From NCBI RefSeq assembly GCF_030518795.1, contig NZ_CP130427.1, forward strand, positions 4,898,001-4,962,000: 64,000 nt of DNA, written 5' to 3'. The notes beneath the pieces are model-generated. The model had not been told where the DNA came from. It searched no databases and saw only the letters and a program-made list of their open reading frames with translations. Below are positions 15,285 through 23,742 of this stretch, piece after piece; the stretch's first letter is position 1, and the number at the start of each line of letters is the position of its first letter. A program made the translations under genes and the position numbers. The stretch comes from Micromonospora sp. NBRC 110009 (GTDB lineage Bacteria > Actinomycetota > Actinomycetes > Mycobacteriales > Micromonosporaceae).

Positions 15285-17036
15285 TCAGTGACCGGCGGTC
15301 GGGCCGAAGGCGGCGAGGAAGCGGTCCCGGAAGGTGTCCATCCGCCACACCGGGGCCTGCGGGCCCGGCCGCAGGCCGTCCTGCCAGCCCCAGCCGGCGA
15401 TCCGGTCCAGCACCTTCGGATCCTTCGCCACCACGGTGATCGGCACGTCCCGGCTGGCGCCCTCGTCGGTGACCGTCGCGGCCGCCTGGTGGTCGCCGAG
15501 GAAGACCAGCACCAGGTCGTCCCCGCCGTAGGTCAGCACGTACGAGACGAGGGTGCCGAGCGTGTACTGGATGGAGTGCGCGTAGTCGGCGCGGATCTGG
15601 GCGCTGTCCCGCTGGACCACGTCCCGGCTGCCGCCGGTGCGTACCGACGCCTCGTTGAAGATCGACCCGTCGCCGACCGCGTCCCACGGCACCGGCTTCG
15701 GGATGGCCGACCAGGGGGAGTGGCTGGACACCAGCGGGATCTCCGCCATCAGCGGGGCGTGCGGCCGGGCCCGCTCCAGGCGCTGGAAGGTGGCCAGCGT
15801 GTACTGGTCGGGCATCGGCGCATAGCTGAACTTGGGGCCGCGGTACGCGAGCTTCTCGGCATCGTAGTAGCGGTCGTAGCCGAAGAACGTCTTCTCCGGC
15901 CAGGGCTGGGTGGCGGCGGGCAACACGCCGACGGTCTGCCAGCCGGCCCGGTGGAACGCGCCGTTGAGCGTGAGCCGATCCCCGGCCAGCAGATCCCGGT
16001 GGCGCTGGTCGTTGTCGATCCACAGGCCGGAGAGCAGGGTGGCGTGGGCCAGCCAGCTCCCGCCGCCGAACGTGGGCGAGGTGAGGAAGCCGCTGCGGGC
16101 GTCGTACCCGGCCGCGCGCAGTTGCCGGTAGCCGTCGTCGAGCACCGCGGTCACGCCCGGCGCGAGCGCCGGGTCCTCCACGGCGTCCCGGCCGTAGCTC
16201 TCCACGAACGCGACCAGCACGTCCTTGCCGCGCAGCCCGGTCAGCAGCCGGTCGCCGGGGACGTCCCGGTAGGCGTCGGCGGCGGCCTCCCCGGCGAACA
16301 CCGTCCGGTCCCGCAGGCCGTGCCGGATCTGGCCGGCGTGCGCCGCGACCAGGGTGGTCGCCTCCCGGTCGGCGACCGGGACGCCGGTGGCGAGGCGTAC
16401 GCCGAAGACCGCGCAGCCCAGCCAGAGCACCGCGAGGGCCGCGACGACCCGCGCCGACCCGGCCCGGTGCCGGGCCAGCAGCCGGGTCAGCCGCAGCACC
16501 GCCAGGGTGACCAGGACGAGCAGGCCGACGACGAGCAGCCCGGCGCCGAGCGCCGTGACGACCGCTGCGGCCCGGCCCGTCGAGTCGGTGAGGTAGCCGA
16601 AGGCGTCGTCGAACAGCCCCCAGTCGAGCAGCACGTCGAACGGCCGGTCCCGGGCCACGAAGAAGCCCATGTCCAGCAGCTTCAGCACGGTGAGCAGGCC
16701 GAGGAGCAGGCCGGTCAGCGCGGCCACGGGCCGGCGTGCCCGGGGCGGGAGGACGAGCAGCAGGGCCACCGCGACCAGCGCCTCCGCCGGGATCCGCAGC
16801 ACGGCGGCCGGCCCGACCCGGTCCAGCTCGTCCGGCGTCACGAGCGCCGCCACCACGAGCAGCGCGGCGAGTCCGGTCAGGAGACCGGTGGCGATCCGGC
16901 GGGCCCGCGACGGCGGTGGCCCCGCCGCGGGCGGTGCGGTCCCGTCGGATGCGGAGGTCGCGTCCGAGGTGGCGGAGGTGGCCGCGTCGGTCGGGGAGTT
17001 CCGGGTCGGCCGGCGCAGGCGGGCGAGAGGCGACAA
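15285..17036 (-). CDS. LtaS-like membrane sulfatase/phosphatase-superfamily protein
   Basis: 583 residues from TTG 17036. An unstructured N-terminus (~45) is followed by four to five hydrophobic segments (about 47-220), then a periplasmic alkaline-phosphatase-superfamily domain. This has DVLVAFVESYGRDAVEDP (first metal strand), GGGSWLAHATLLSG (region of the Ser/Thr nucleophile), VSSHSPWS and VFLGDHQAAA with the DH metal pair. The layout is that of LtaS and phosphoethanolamine transferases, which move glycerol-phosphate or similar groups at the membrane. It follows the CDP-alcohol phosphatidyltransferase gene by 46 bp on the same strand, suggesting a joint role in making or modifying an envelope lipid. 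Confidence 0.82.
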   Translation of the reverse strand: MSPLARLRRPTRNSPTDAATSATSDATSASDGTAPPAAGPPPSRARRIATGLLTGLAALLVVAALVTPDELDRVGPAAVLRIPAEALVAVALLLVLPPRARRPVAALTGLLLGLLTVLKLLDMGFFVARDRPFDVLLDWGLFDDAFGYLTDSTGRAAAVVTALGAGLLVVGLLVLVTLAVLRLTRLLARHRAGSARVVAALAVLWLGCAVFGVRLATGVPVADREATTLVAAHAGQIRHGLRDRTVFAGEAAADAYRDVPGDRLLTGLRGKDVLVAFVESYGRDAVEDPALAPGVTAVLDDGYRQLRAAGYDARSGFLTSPTFGGGSWLAHATLLSGLWIDNDQRHRDLLAGDRLTLNGAFHRAGWQTVGVLPAATQPWPEKTFFGYDRYYDAEKLAYRGPKFSYAPMPDQYTLATFQRLERARPHAPLMAEIPLVSSHSPWSAIPKPVPWDAVGDGSIFNEASVRTGGSRDVVQRDSAQIRADYAHSIQYTLGTLVSYVLTYGGDDLVLVFLGDHQAAATVTDEGASRDVPITVVAKDPKVLDRIAGWGWQDGLRPGPQAPVWRMDTFRDRFLAAFGPTAGH

Positions 17037-17082
17037 GAGGGGGTCCTTCGGCTGCGAGGGGAGGGGGTCGGGCGGCGCGGCG

Positions 17083-17967
17083 TCAGACGGGTTGGTGGGC
17101 GGCGATCCGGGCGGCCAGCGGCCGGGCCACCGGATCCGCTGGGCGGGCGTCCCGGAGGGTGGGCTCGAGAACGATCCGGGCGGGTTGCGCGGGAGTTCGC
17201 GCGGCGTCCCCGGCCAGCCGGGCGCGCCCGCCCGCCGGCCCGGTGGCGGCGGGGAGGCCGGCGGTGACCGGCCGCGCGGCCGGTCGGTGCCGCCACAGCC
17301 AGGCCACGTCGTGGCCGAACGACTCGACCAGCAGGGCCAGCGCGCCGGCGACCAGCGCGGTGGTGGCCACCGGGGGCAGCGCCAGGCCGGCCGCGACCGC
17401 CAGGACCACGCCCTGCGCCGCCGCGACGACCTTGCGCCAGTACCGGGGTGGCAGCCCCTGCCGCATCCAGGGCAGCACCCAGCTCGCCGCGACGAAGGCG
17501 TACCGCATCCCGCCGATGGCCAGCACCCAGCCGCCGACGGACGGCGCGAGGTGGACGCTGAGCACCAGGATCAGGAACGCGTCGACCTCCATGTCGAAGC
17601 GCGCGCCCAGGGCGCTGGTGGTGCCGGTGCGCCGGGCCACCCAGCCGTCGACCGCGTCCAGCGCCAGCGCCACTGCGGTGAGCGGGACCAGCACCGCCAC
17701 CGGGGCCGGCCCGCCGCCGGCGTGCGCGACCAGGGCGAGCACCCCGCCGACCAGCAACGCCCGGGCCAGGGTCACCCGGTCGGCCGGGCCGAGCCGCCGC
17801 GCGCCGGCCGCCCGCAGGCCGCGCCGGAGCAGGCCGCAGAGCACCCCGGCGTACGCCAGGCCGGCGAGCCAGCCCGCCACGCCGATCCCCACCGTGCCGG
17901 AGAGCGCGGCCAGCAGCAGGAACTGGACGGCCAGCCCGAGCAGTGGGCCGTTTCGAACCGCGGACAC
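17083..17967 (-). CDS. CDP-alcohol phosphatidyltransferase family protein
   Basis: 294 residues, mostly hydrophobic. The full family signature DG-x2-AR-x8-G-x3-D-x3-D is present (DGWVARR, then the G and two D of LGARFDMEVD at ~145). Enzymes of this family exchange the CMP of a CDP-alcohol (for example CDP-diacylglycerol) for a second alcohol and make phospholipids. The acceptor here is unknown. A GTG start is chosen because GGAGG sits just before it. The last ~45 residues are a polar Ala/Arg/Pro-rich tail. Divergent from the MDR dehydrogenase gene, so the two arms of this locus probably share the promoter region at 17968-18058. Confidence 0.88.
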   Translation of the reverse strand: MSAVRNGPLLGLAVQFLLLAALSGTVGIGVAGWLAGLAYAGVLCGLLRRGLRAAGARRLGPADRVTLARALLVGGVLALVAHAGGGPAPVAVLVPLTAVALALDAVDGWVARRTGTTSALGARFDMEVDAFLILVLSVHLAPSVGGWVLAIGGMRYAFVAASWVLPWMRQGLPPRYWRKVVAAAQGVVLAVAAGLALPPVATTALVAGALALLVESFGHDVAWLWRHRPAARPVTAGLPAATGPAGGRARLAGDAARTPAQPARIVLEPTLRDARPADPVARPLAARIAAHQPV

Positions 17968-18058
17968 CCTGCCTCCGTGTCTATGATCGACAACCCTGCC
18001 CCCCATTACGCGGAAACCGCCCGTTCGGTTCGGCCCGATGCGGAAAAGAGGAGAATTC

Positions 18059-19036
18059 GTGACCCGCGACGCCCGCGCCTTCTGGCTCCGCGCCCCCGGC
18101 GAGGGTGAGCTCCGCCCGGTCGAGCTGCCCCGGCCCGGCCCCGACGAGGTGCTGGTCCGGACGCTTTTCTCCGGCGTCAGCCGGGGCACCGAGACCCTGG
18201 TCTTCACCGGCCGGGTCCCCGCCGACCAGTACGCCACCATGCGCGCCCCGTTCCAGGAGGGCGACTTCCCGGCCCCGGTGAAGTACGGCTACCTCAGCGT
18301 CGGCACCGTCGAGCAGGGACCGCCGGCGCTGCGCGGGCGGACGGTCTTCTGCCTGCACCCGCACCAGACCGCGTACGTGGTCCCCGCCGACGCCGTGGTG
18401 GTCGTACCGGACGGGGTGCCGGCGGCCCGGGCGGTGCTGGCCGGCACGGTGGAGACCGCGGTGAACGCGCTCTGGGACGCCGCGCCGCTGGTCGGGGACC
18501 GGGTGAGCGTCATCGGCGGCGGCATGGTCGGCTGCTGCGTGGCCGCCCTGCTGGCCCGCTTCCCCGGCGTACGCGTCGAACTGGTCGACGCGGACCCGGC
18601 GCGGGCGGAGGTGGCCGCCGCGCTCGGCGTCGACTTCGCCCGGCCCGCCGACGCGGCCGGCGAGCGCGACCTCGTGGTCCACGCGAGCGCCACCGCCGAC
18701 GGCCTGCAACGCGGGCTCGACCTGCTCCGGCCGGAGGGCACGGTGCTGGAGCTGAGCTGGTACGGCGACCGCCCCGTCACCCTCGCCCTCGGCGGCACCT
18801 TCCACTCCCGGCGGCTCGCCATCCGCAGCAGCCAGGTCGGCACGGTGTCGCCCCGGCGGGCCGACCGCAGCTACGCCGACCGGCTGGCGCTGGCCCTGGA
18901 ACTGCTCGCCGACCCGGCGTTCGACGCGCTGCTCACCGGCCCGTCCCGCTTCGCCGAGCTGCCCGACGTGCTCGACCGGCTCGCCTCGGGCCGGCTGTCC
19001 GCGCTCTGCCACCTGATCCGCTACGACGAGGAGTGA
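18059..19036 (+). CDS. Medium-chain dehydrogenase (BchC-like MDR), zinc ligands not conserved
   Basis: 325 residues. Start is GTG with GAGGAG 6 bp upstream; an earlier in-frame ATG (18038) contains this Shine-Dalgarno and is less likely. The N-terminal GroES-like part has FSGVSRGTETLVFTGRVP and KYGYLSVGTV; the usual GHE zinc motif is replaced by KYGYLS. The Rossmann part has VSVIGGGMVGCCVAALLARFPGVRVELVDADP (NAD(P) binding, Asp suggests NAD). It oxidises or reduces an alcohol/carbonyl. It is the first gene of a plus-strand run encoding a PTPS homologue, GT4, methyltransferase, flippase-like protein, GTP cyclohydrolase II and a RibD-type reductase. Confidence 0.85.
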   Translation: MTRDARAFWLRAPGEGELRPVELPRPGPDEVLVRTLFSGVSRGTETLVFTGRVPADQYATMRAPFQEGDFPAPVKYGYLSVGTVEQGPPALRGRTVFCLHPHQTAYVVPADAVVVVPDGVPAARAVLAGTVETAVNALWDAAPLVGDRVSVIGGGMVGCCVAALLARFPGVRVELVDADPARAEVAAALGVDFARPADAAGERDLVVHASATADGLQRGLDLLRPEGTVLELSWYGDRPVTLALGGTFHSRRLAIRSSQVGTVSPRRADRSYADRLALALELLADPAFDALLTGPSRFAELPDVLDRLASGRLSALCHLIRYDEE

Positions 19037-19039
19037 TCC

Positions 19040-19438
19040 GTGTTCAGCGTGACCGTCCGGGACCACATGATGGTCGCCCACAGCTTCCGCGGCGAGGTGT
19101 TCGGCCCCGCCCAGCGGCTGCACGGCGCCACCTTCGTCGTCGACGCCACCTTCCGCCGCCCGGAGCTCGACGCCGACGGGATCGTGGTCGACATCGGCCT
19201 GGCCACCGAGCAGCTCAAGGCCGTGCTCGGCGAGCTGACCTACCGCAACTTGGACGACGAGCCGGCCTTCGCCGGGGTCAACACCACCACGGAGGTGCTG
19301 GCCCGCACGGTCGCCGACCGGCTCGCCGAGGCGGTGCACGCCGGGCGGCTCGGCGCCGGGGCGCGCGACCTCGCCGGGATCACCGTCACGCTGCACGAGT
19401 CGCATGTCGCCTGGGCCAGCTACGAGCGGTCGCTGTAG
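19040..19438 (+). CDS. PTPS/QueD-fold protein lacking canonical catalytic residues
   Basis: 132 residues with the 6-pyruvoyl-tetrahydropterin synthase pattern: VAHS (first zinc His), RLHGATFVVDATF, VVDIGLATEQLKAVL, VNTTTEVLARTVADRL and TLHESHVAW (pterin-anchoring Glu). Compared from memory with E. coli QueD (…KCGRLHGHSF…, LDHHYLN, PTSE), the catalytic Cys before LHG is absent, the third zinc His is Ala (LHGA for LHGH), and the catalytic DH pair reads LDDEP. It is therefore unlikely to be a normal QueD or PTPS; it may do another pterin-type reaction or only bind. GAGGAG precedes the GTG by 6 bp; the gap to the dehydrogenase gene is 3 bp. Confidence 0.82.
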   Translation: MFSVTVRDHMMVAHSFRGEVFGPAQRLHGATFVVDATFRRPELDADGIVVDIGLATEQLKAVLGELTYRNLDDEPAFAGVNTTTEVLARTVADRLAEAVHAGRLGAGARDLAGITVTLHESHVAWASYERSL

Positions 19439-19441
19439 CGG

Positions 19442-20479
19442 ATGACCCTCGTCCACGTGGTGCTGCCGGGCGACATCGACGACCCGGCCAGCCCCAGCGG
19501 CGGCAACGGGTACGACCGGCGGGCCTGCCGGGGCCTGGCCGCGCTCGGCTGGACCGTACGGGAGCACCCGGTGCCCGGCGGCTGGCCCCGCCCGGGGGCG
19601 GGGGAGCGGGACGCGCTCGCCGGGCTGCTCGCCGCGCTGCCCGAGCACGCCCTGGTGCTGCTCGACGGCCTGGTCGCGTCCACCGTGCCGGAGGTGCTGA
19701 CCCCGCACGCCGGCCGGCTGCGCCTGGTGGTGCTCGTGCACCTGCCGCTGGACGACGAGGTCGAGGCGCGCGCGCTGGCTACGGCCACCGCCGTGGTCAC
19801 CACCAGCGAGTGGACCCGGCGCCGGCTGCTCGACCGCTGTCCGCTCGCCCCCGACCGGGTGTCGGTGGCCGCGCCCGGCGTGGACCCGGCGCCGCTCGCG
19901 GCCGGCTCGCCCGCCGGCACCCGGCTGCTCTGCGTCGCTGCGGTCACCCCGGTCAAGGGCCACGACGTGCTCGCCGCCGCCCTGGCCGAGGTCGCCGACC
20001 TGCCCTGGACCTGCGAGTGGGTCGGCGCGCTCACCCGCGACCCGGGCTTCGTCGACCGGCTCCGCCGGCAACTCGCCGATGCCGGCCTGACCGACCGGGT
20101 ACGCCTGCCCGGCCCGTGCACCGGGCGAGCGCTGGACGCCGCGTACGCGGGCGCCGACCTGCTGGTGCTGCCCTCCCGGCGGGAGACCTACGGGATGGTG
20201 GTGACCGAGGCCCTCGCCCGGGGCCTGCCGGTGCTGGGCAGCGACACCGGCGGGCTGCCCGATTCGCTCGGGCACGCCCCGGACGGCACCCGACCCGGCC
20301 TGCTCGTGCCGCCCGGCGACCCGGGAGCCCTGGCCGGCGCGCTGCGTACCTGGCTCACCGGGCCGGCGCTGCGGGCCCGGCTGCGCCACGCCGCCCGGCA
20401 GCGGCGGGACACCCTCACCGACTGGACGGTCACCGCGGACCGGCTGGCGGCTGCCCTGAAGGAGGCGACGGCGGCATGA
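19442..20479 (+). CDS. GT4-family (GT-B fold) glycosyltransferase
   Basis: 345 residues. The N-terminal half has PSGGNGYDRRACRGLAALGW (acceptor-side glycine loop) and VHLPLDDEVEARALATATAVVTTSEWTRRRLL; the C-terminal half has VAAVTPVKGHDVLAAAL, then ADLLVLPSRRETYGMVVTEALARGLPVLGSDTGGLPD, the E-x7-E nucleotide-sugar motif of GT4. No membrane segment. It should transfer a sugar to a small molecule or lipid made by this locus. By family analogy, the enzyme that glucosylates tetrahydrobiopterin in cyanobacteria is also a GT4 enzyme next to pterin genes. It overlaps the methyltransferase start by 4 bp. Confidence 0.9.
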   Translation: MTLVHVVLPGDIDDPASPSGGNGYDRRACRGLAALGWTVREHPVPGGWPRPGAGERDALAGLLAALPEHALVLLDGLVASTVPEVLTPHAGRLRLVVLVHLPLDDEVEARALATATAVVTTSEWTRRRLLDRCPLAPDRVSVAAPGVDPAPLAAGSPAGTRLLCVAAVTPVKGHDVLAAALAEVADLPWTCEWVGALTRDPGFVDRLRRQLADAGLTDRVRLPGPCTGRALDAAYAGADLLVLPSRRETYGMVVTEALARGLPVLGSDTGGLPDSLGHAPDGTRPGLLVPPGDPGALAGALRTWLTGPALRARLRHAARQRRDTLTDWTVTADRLAAALKEATAA

Positions 20480-21285
20480 CCACCCAACTACCCCCTCAGT
20501 TCGCCGACTGGCTGCGGTTGCGGGAGCCGGTGGACGGGGCGGCCCGCTCGGCGGACCTGGTCGACCTGGTCCGCCGCCGGCTGCCCGCCGACCGGCCGCT
20601 CGTGGTGCACGACCTGGGCAGCGGCACCGGGTCGATGGCCCGCTGGCTGGCGCCGCGGCTGCCCGGACCGCAGCGCTGGGTGCTGCACGAGCGCGACGCC
20701 GACCTGCGGGCGCTCGCCGCCGACGAGGCGGTGCTCGCCGCCGACGGCAGCCCGGTCATCGTGGCGACCCGCGGCTCCGACATCACCCGGTTGGGTGACG
20801 CCGACCTGGCCGATGCCCACCTGGTCACCGCGTCGGCGCTGCTGGACATGCTCACCGCCGAGGAGATCGAGCGGGTGGTGGCCGCCTGCGCCGGCCACCT
20901 CACGCTCTTCGCCATCTCCGTGGTCGGCCGGGTGGAGTTCGCCCCGGCGGACCCGCTCGACGCCGAGTTCGCCGCCGCCTTCAACGCCCACCAGCGCCGC
21001 ACCGTCGCCGGCCGCACCCTGCTCGGGCCGGACGCCGTGCCCGCCACCGTGGCGGCGTTCCGGCGTCGGGGGGTCGGCGTGCGGGTCCGCGCCACGCCGT
21101 GGCGGCTCGGCCCCGACCAGTTCGCGCTGACCGCCGACTGGCTGACCGGCTGGCTCGAGGCGGCCGTGGCGGAGCGGCCGGAGTTGGCCGGCGCCGCGCC
21201 GGCGTACCGGGAGCGGCGGCTGGCGGAGGCGGCGGCCGGGCGGCTCCGGGTGGTGCTGCACCACGCCGACCTGTTGGCCGGGTGA
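20476..21285 (+). CDS. SAM-dependent class I methyltransferase
   Basis: 269 residues. VVHDLGSGTGSMARWLAPRLPGPQRWVLHERD is motif I with the acidic ribose ligand; TASALLDMLTAEEIERVV is the motif IV region. The C-terminal half has FNAHQRRTVAGRTLLGPDAVPATVAAFRRRG and WRLGPDQFALTADWLTGWL. Start ATG overlaps the glycosyltransferase stop (ATGA). The substrate is unknown; context points to the glycosylated pyrimidine/pterin or sugar produced by neighbours. Translation of the same frame upstream of the ATG is antisense-like low-complexity sequence and was excluded. Confidence 0.88.
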   Translation: MTTQLPPQFADWLRLREPVDGAARSADLVDLVRRRLPADRPLVVHDLGSGTGSMARWLAPRLPGPQRWVLHERDADLRALAADEAVLAADGSPVIVATRGSDITRLGDADLADAHLVTASALLDMLTAEEIERVVAACAGHLTLFAISVVGRVEFAPADPLDAEFAAAFNAHQRRTVAGRTLLGPDAVPATVAAFRRRGVGVRVRATPWRLGPDQFALTADWLTGWLEAAVAERPELAGAAPAYRERRLAEAAAGRLRVVLHHADLLAG

Positions 21286-21335
21286 ACCGCGCGGCGTCGG
21301 AGCACGTGACATCTGGTGGATCGAGGGAGGACCGC

Positions 21336-22322
21336 TTGTCACACGCCACCGCGGCGCCCGCCGACCCGGCCGCGCCGCCGGCCGGGAGCGCACCGGCCCG
21401 GTCCCACTGGGCCTGGGTACGCCTGCTCGGCGGGCTCGGCGTCCTCGCCCTCCTGGTCTGGTCGGTGGGCACCGGCCCGTTCCTGGCCGGGCTGCGGCTG
21501 ATCGACGCGCCCGCGCTCGCCGCCGCGCTCGGCATCGGCGCGCTCACCACCGTCTGCTGCGCCTGGCGCTGGTCGCTGGTCGCCGGCGGGCTGGGCGTAC
21601 GGCTCCCGCTGGCCGCCGCGGTCGCCCACTGCTACCGGGCGGTATTCCTCAACTCCACCCTCCCCGGCGGGGTGCTCGGCGACGTGCACCGGGCGGTCCG
21701 GCACGGCCGGGACGCCGGCGACGTGGCCCGGGGCGTCCGGGCCGTGGTCTGGGAGCGGACCGCCGGGCAGGTGGTGCAGCTGGTCATCGCGGTGGCCGTG
21801 CTCGCGGCGCTGCCCTCCCCGGTCCGGCCGTACCTGCCGGCGCTGGTCGCCGGGCTGGCCGGCGCCACGCTCGGGCTGGTGCTGCTGGCCCGGGCGGTGC
21901 CCCGCTCCGGCGCCTCCCGGTGGGCCCGGACGGTCCGGACCGCCGTGGCCGACGTCCGCGCCGGCCTGCTGGCCCGCCGCACCTGGCTGGGCGTGGTGGC
22001 CGCCTCCGCGGTGGTGGTCGCCGGCCACCTCGCCACCTTCGTGGTCGCGGCGCGCACCGCGGGCGCGGACGCGCCGCTGGCCCGGCTGCTGCCGCTGACC
22101 CTGCTGGCCCTGCTCGCCATGGGGCTGCCGATGAACGTTGGCGGCTTCGGGCCGCGCGAGGGGGTGGCCGCGTGGGCGTTCGGCGCCGCCGGCCTCACCG
22201 CCGGCCAGGGCGTCGCCGCCGGCACCGTGTACGGGGCGTTGGTCCTGGTCGCCAGCCTGCCCGGCGCGGTGGTGCTGCTGCGCCGTCGGCCCGTTGCCCG
22301 GCTGCCCGGCGACTGTCGGTGA
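21336..22322 (+). CDS. Lysylphosphatidylglycerol synthase TM-domain (UPF0104/YbhN-like) protein
   Basis: 328 residues with about eight membrane helices. The pattern YRAVFLNSTLPGGVLGDVHRAVRHGRDAGDVARGVRAVVWERTAGQ and GLPMNVGGFGPREGVAAWAFGAAGL is typical of the PF03706 family found as the flippase part of MprF and as stand-alone proteins beside glycosyltransferases. A TTG start is chosen because GAGGGAGG lies 5 bp before it; an in-frame GTG 30 bp upstream lacks such a site. It probably flips or anchors a lipid-linked product of the locus, complementing the minus-strand phosphatidyltransferase and LtaS-like genes. Confidence 0.85.
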   Translation: MSHATAAPADPAAPPAGSAPARSHWAWVRLLGGLGVLALLVWSVGTGPFLAGLRLIDAPALAAALGIGALTTVCCAWRWSLVAGGLGVRLPLAAAVAHCYRAVFLNSTLPGGVLGDVHRAVRHGRDAGDVARGVRAVVWERTAGQVVQLVIAVAVLAALPSPVRPYLPALVAGLAGATLGLVLLARAVPRSGASRWARTVRTAVADVRAGLLARRTWLGVVAASAVVVAGHLATFVVAARTAGADAPLARLLPLTLLALLAMGLPMNVGGFGPREGVAAWAFGAAGLTAGQGVAAGTVYGALVLVASLPGAVVLLRRRPVARLPGDCR

Positions 22323-22391
22323 TCCGGCCTACGGTGTGGATGCGAGGTGTGCGTTGCCGGTCCGTCCGGCAGCCCCGGACGGAGGAGAAGC

Positions 22392-23045
22392 ATGGACGAA
22401 CCCCTGCCCACGGCCACGGTCCGCACCCAGGTCATGGTCCCGCTGCGGTTCCCCGACGGCTACCTGACGACCGCCCGGGTCTACTCCTTCCACGGGCTGG
22501 TGGACGGCCGCGAGCACCTCGCGTTCGGGCTCGGTGACCGGGCGGTCGGCGGCGACCGGCGGGCGGCGGACCTGCCCCCGCCGCTGGTCCGACCGCACAG
22601 CGAGTGCCTCACCGGGGACGTCTTCGGCAGCCAGCGCTGCGACTGCGGGCCGCAGCTGCGGGAGGCGGTCGAGCGGATCGCCGACGCCGGGGGATACCTG
22701 CTCTACCTGCGCCAGGAGGGCCGGGGCATCGGCCTGTACGCCAAGCTCGACGCGTACGCCCTCCAGGACGGGGGCCTGGACACGTACGAGGCGAACGTGG
22801 CGCTCGGCCGGGGCGCCGACGAGCGCGACTACACCGTGGCCGCGCAGATGCTCGCCGCGCTGGGCGTGACCCGGGTGGCCCTGCTCAGCAACAACCCGGA
22901 CAAGGCGGCCCAGCTGGACCGGCTGGGCGTGACGGTGGTCGCCCGGGTGCTCACCGGCGTGCACCTGTCCCCGACGAACGCCGGCTACCTCGCGGCCAAG
23001 GTGAGCCGCGCCGACCACGCCCTCGACCTGCCGTTCGTGCCGTGA
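22392..23045 (+). CDS. ribA: GTP cyclohydrolase II
   Basis: 217 residues, stand-alone (not fused to RibB). VRPHSECLTGDVFGSQRCDCG supplies the zinc cysteines, YLRQEGRGIGLYAKLDAYALQD contains the catalytic Arg and the Tyr (AYALQD) needed for full ring opening and deformylation, and LLSNNPDKAAQLDRLGV the GTP contacts. The expected product is 2,5-diamino-6-ribosylamino-4(3H)-pyrimidinone 5'-phosphate. Streptomyces paralogues with Met for this Tyr stop at the formamide, so this copy looks fully active. GGAGGAG precedes the ATG. It overlaps the reductase gene by 4 bp and is not in a riboflavin operon, so it may be a second, pathway-specific copy. Confidence 0.92.
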   Translation: MDEPLPTATVRTQVMVPLRFPDGYLTTARVYSFHGLVDGREHLAFGLGDRAVGGDRRAADLPPPLVRPHSECLTGDVFGSQRCDCGPQLREAVERIADAGGYLLYLRQEGRGIGLYAKLDAYALQDGGLDTYEANVALGRGADERDYTVAAQMLAALGVTRVALLSNNPDKAAQLDRLGVTVVARVLTGVHLSPTNAGYLAAKVSRADHALDLPFVP

Positions 23046-23734
23046 CCACCCGGCCGTACGTGCTGCTCAGCTGCGCGATGTCGATCGACGGCTACATCGA
23101 CGACGCCTCGGCCGAGCGGCTGCTCCTCTCCAACGACTCCGACCTCGACCGGGTCGACGCGGTCCGGGCCGCCTGCGACGCGATCCTGGTTGGCGCGGCC
23201 ACGGTCCGGCGGGACGACCCCCGACTGCTGGTGCGCTCCGCGCGGCGGCGCGCCGACCGGATGGCCCGCGGCCTGCCGCCGTCCCCGGTGAAGGTCACCG
23301 TCACAGGCAGCGGCGACCTCGACCCGGCCGCCCGCTTCTTCACCTTCGGCGACGGGACGAAGCTGGTCTACTGCGCGAGCGGCGTCGTGGAGAAGGCCCG
23401 GGAGCAGGTGGGCGAGGTGGCCACCGTGGTCGACGGGGGCGACCCCGTCACCCCCGACGTGGTGCTCACCGACCTGGCCGACCGGGGCGTACGCCGGCTG
23501 ATGGTGGAGGGCGGCGGCAGCCTGCACTGCCAGTTCCTCACCGCCGGCCTCGCCGACGAGCTGCACCTCGTGGTCGCGCCGTTCTTCGTCGGAGACCGCC
23601 GGGCGCCGCGCTTCGTCGGGGACGGCCGCTTCCCCTGGCACCCGGGCCGGCGCGCCCGGGTCGTCGAGGTACGCCAGATCGGCGACGTCGTGCTCACCCG
23701 GTACGCCCTCTCCGACCGCTGCGCCGGCGGCTGA
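23042..23734 (+). CDS. RibD C-terminal-type reductase (Rib7/DHFR-like fold)
   Basis: 230 residues consisting only of the RibD reductase domain: YVLLSCAMSIDGYID, AILVGAATVRRDDPRL, then LMVEGGGSLHCQFLTAGLADELHLVVAPFFVGDRRAPRFVG. There is no deaminase domain. Fungal and archaeal enzymes of this form (Rib7) reduce the ribosyl side chain of the GTP cyclohydrolase product to ribityl with NADPH before deamination, which fits translation coupled to ribA (GTGA overlap). This gives an early riboflavin-like branch without a deaminase in the window. It is the last gene of the plus-strand run. Confidence 0.88.
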   Translation: MTTRPYVLLSCAMSIDGYIDDASAERLLLSNDSDLDRVDAVRAACDAILVGAATVRRDDPRLLVRSARRRADRMARGLPPSPVKVTVTGSGDLDPAARFFTFGDGTKLVYCASGVVEKAREQVGEVATVVDGGDPVTPDVVLTDLADRGVRRLMVEGGGSLHCQFLTAGLADELHLVVAPFFVGDRRAPRFVGDGRFPWHPGRRARVVEVRQIGDVVLTRYALSDRCAGG

Positions 23735-23742
23735 GCGGCGGG

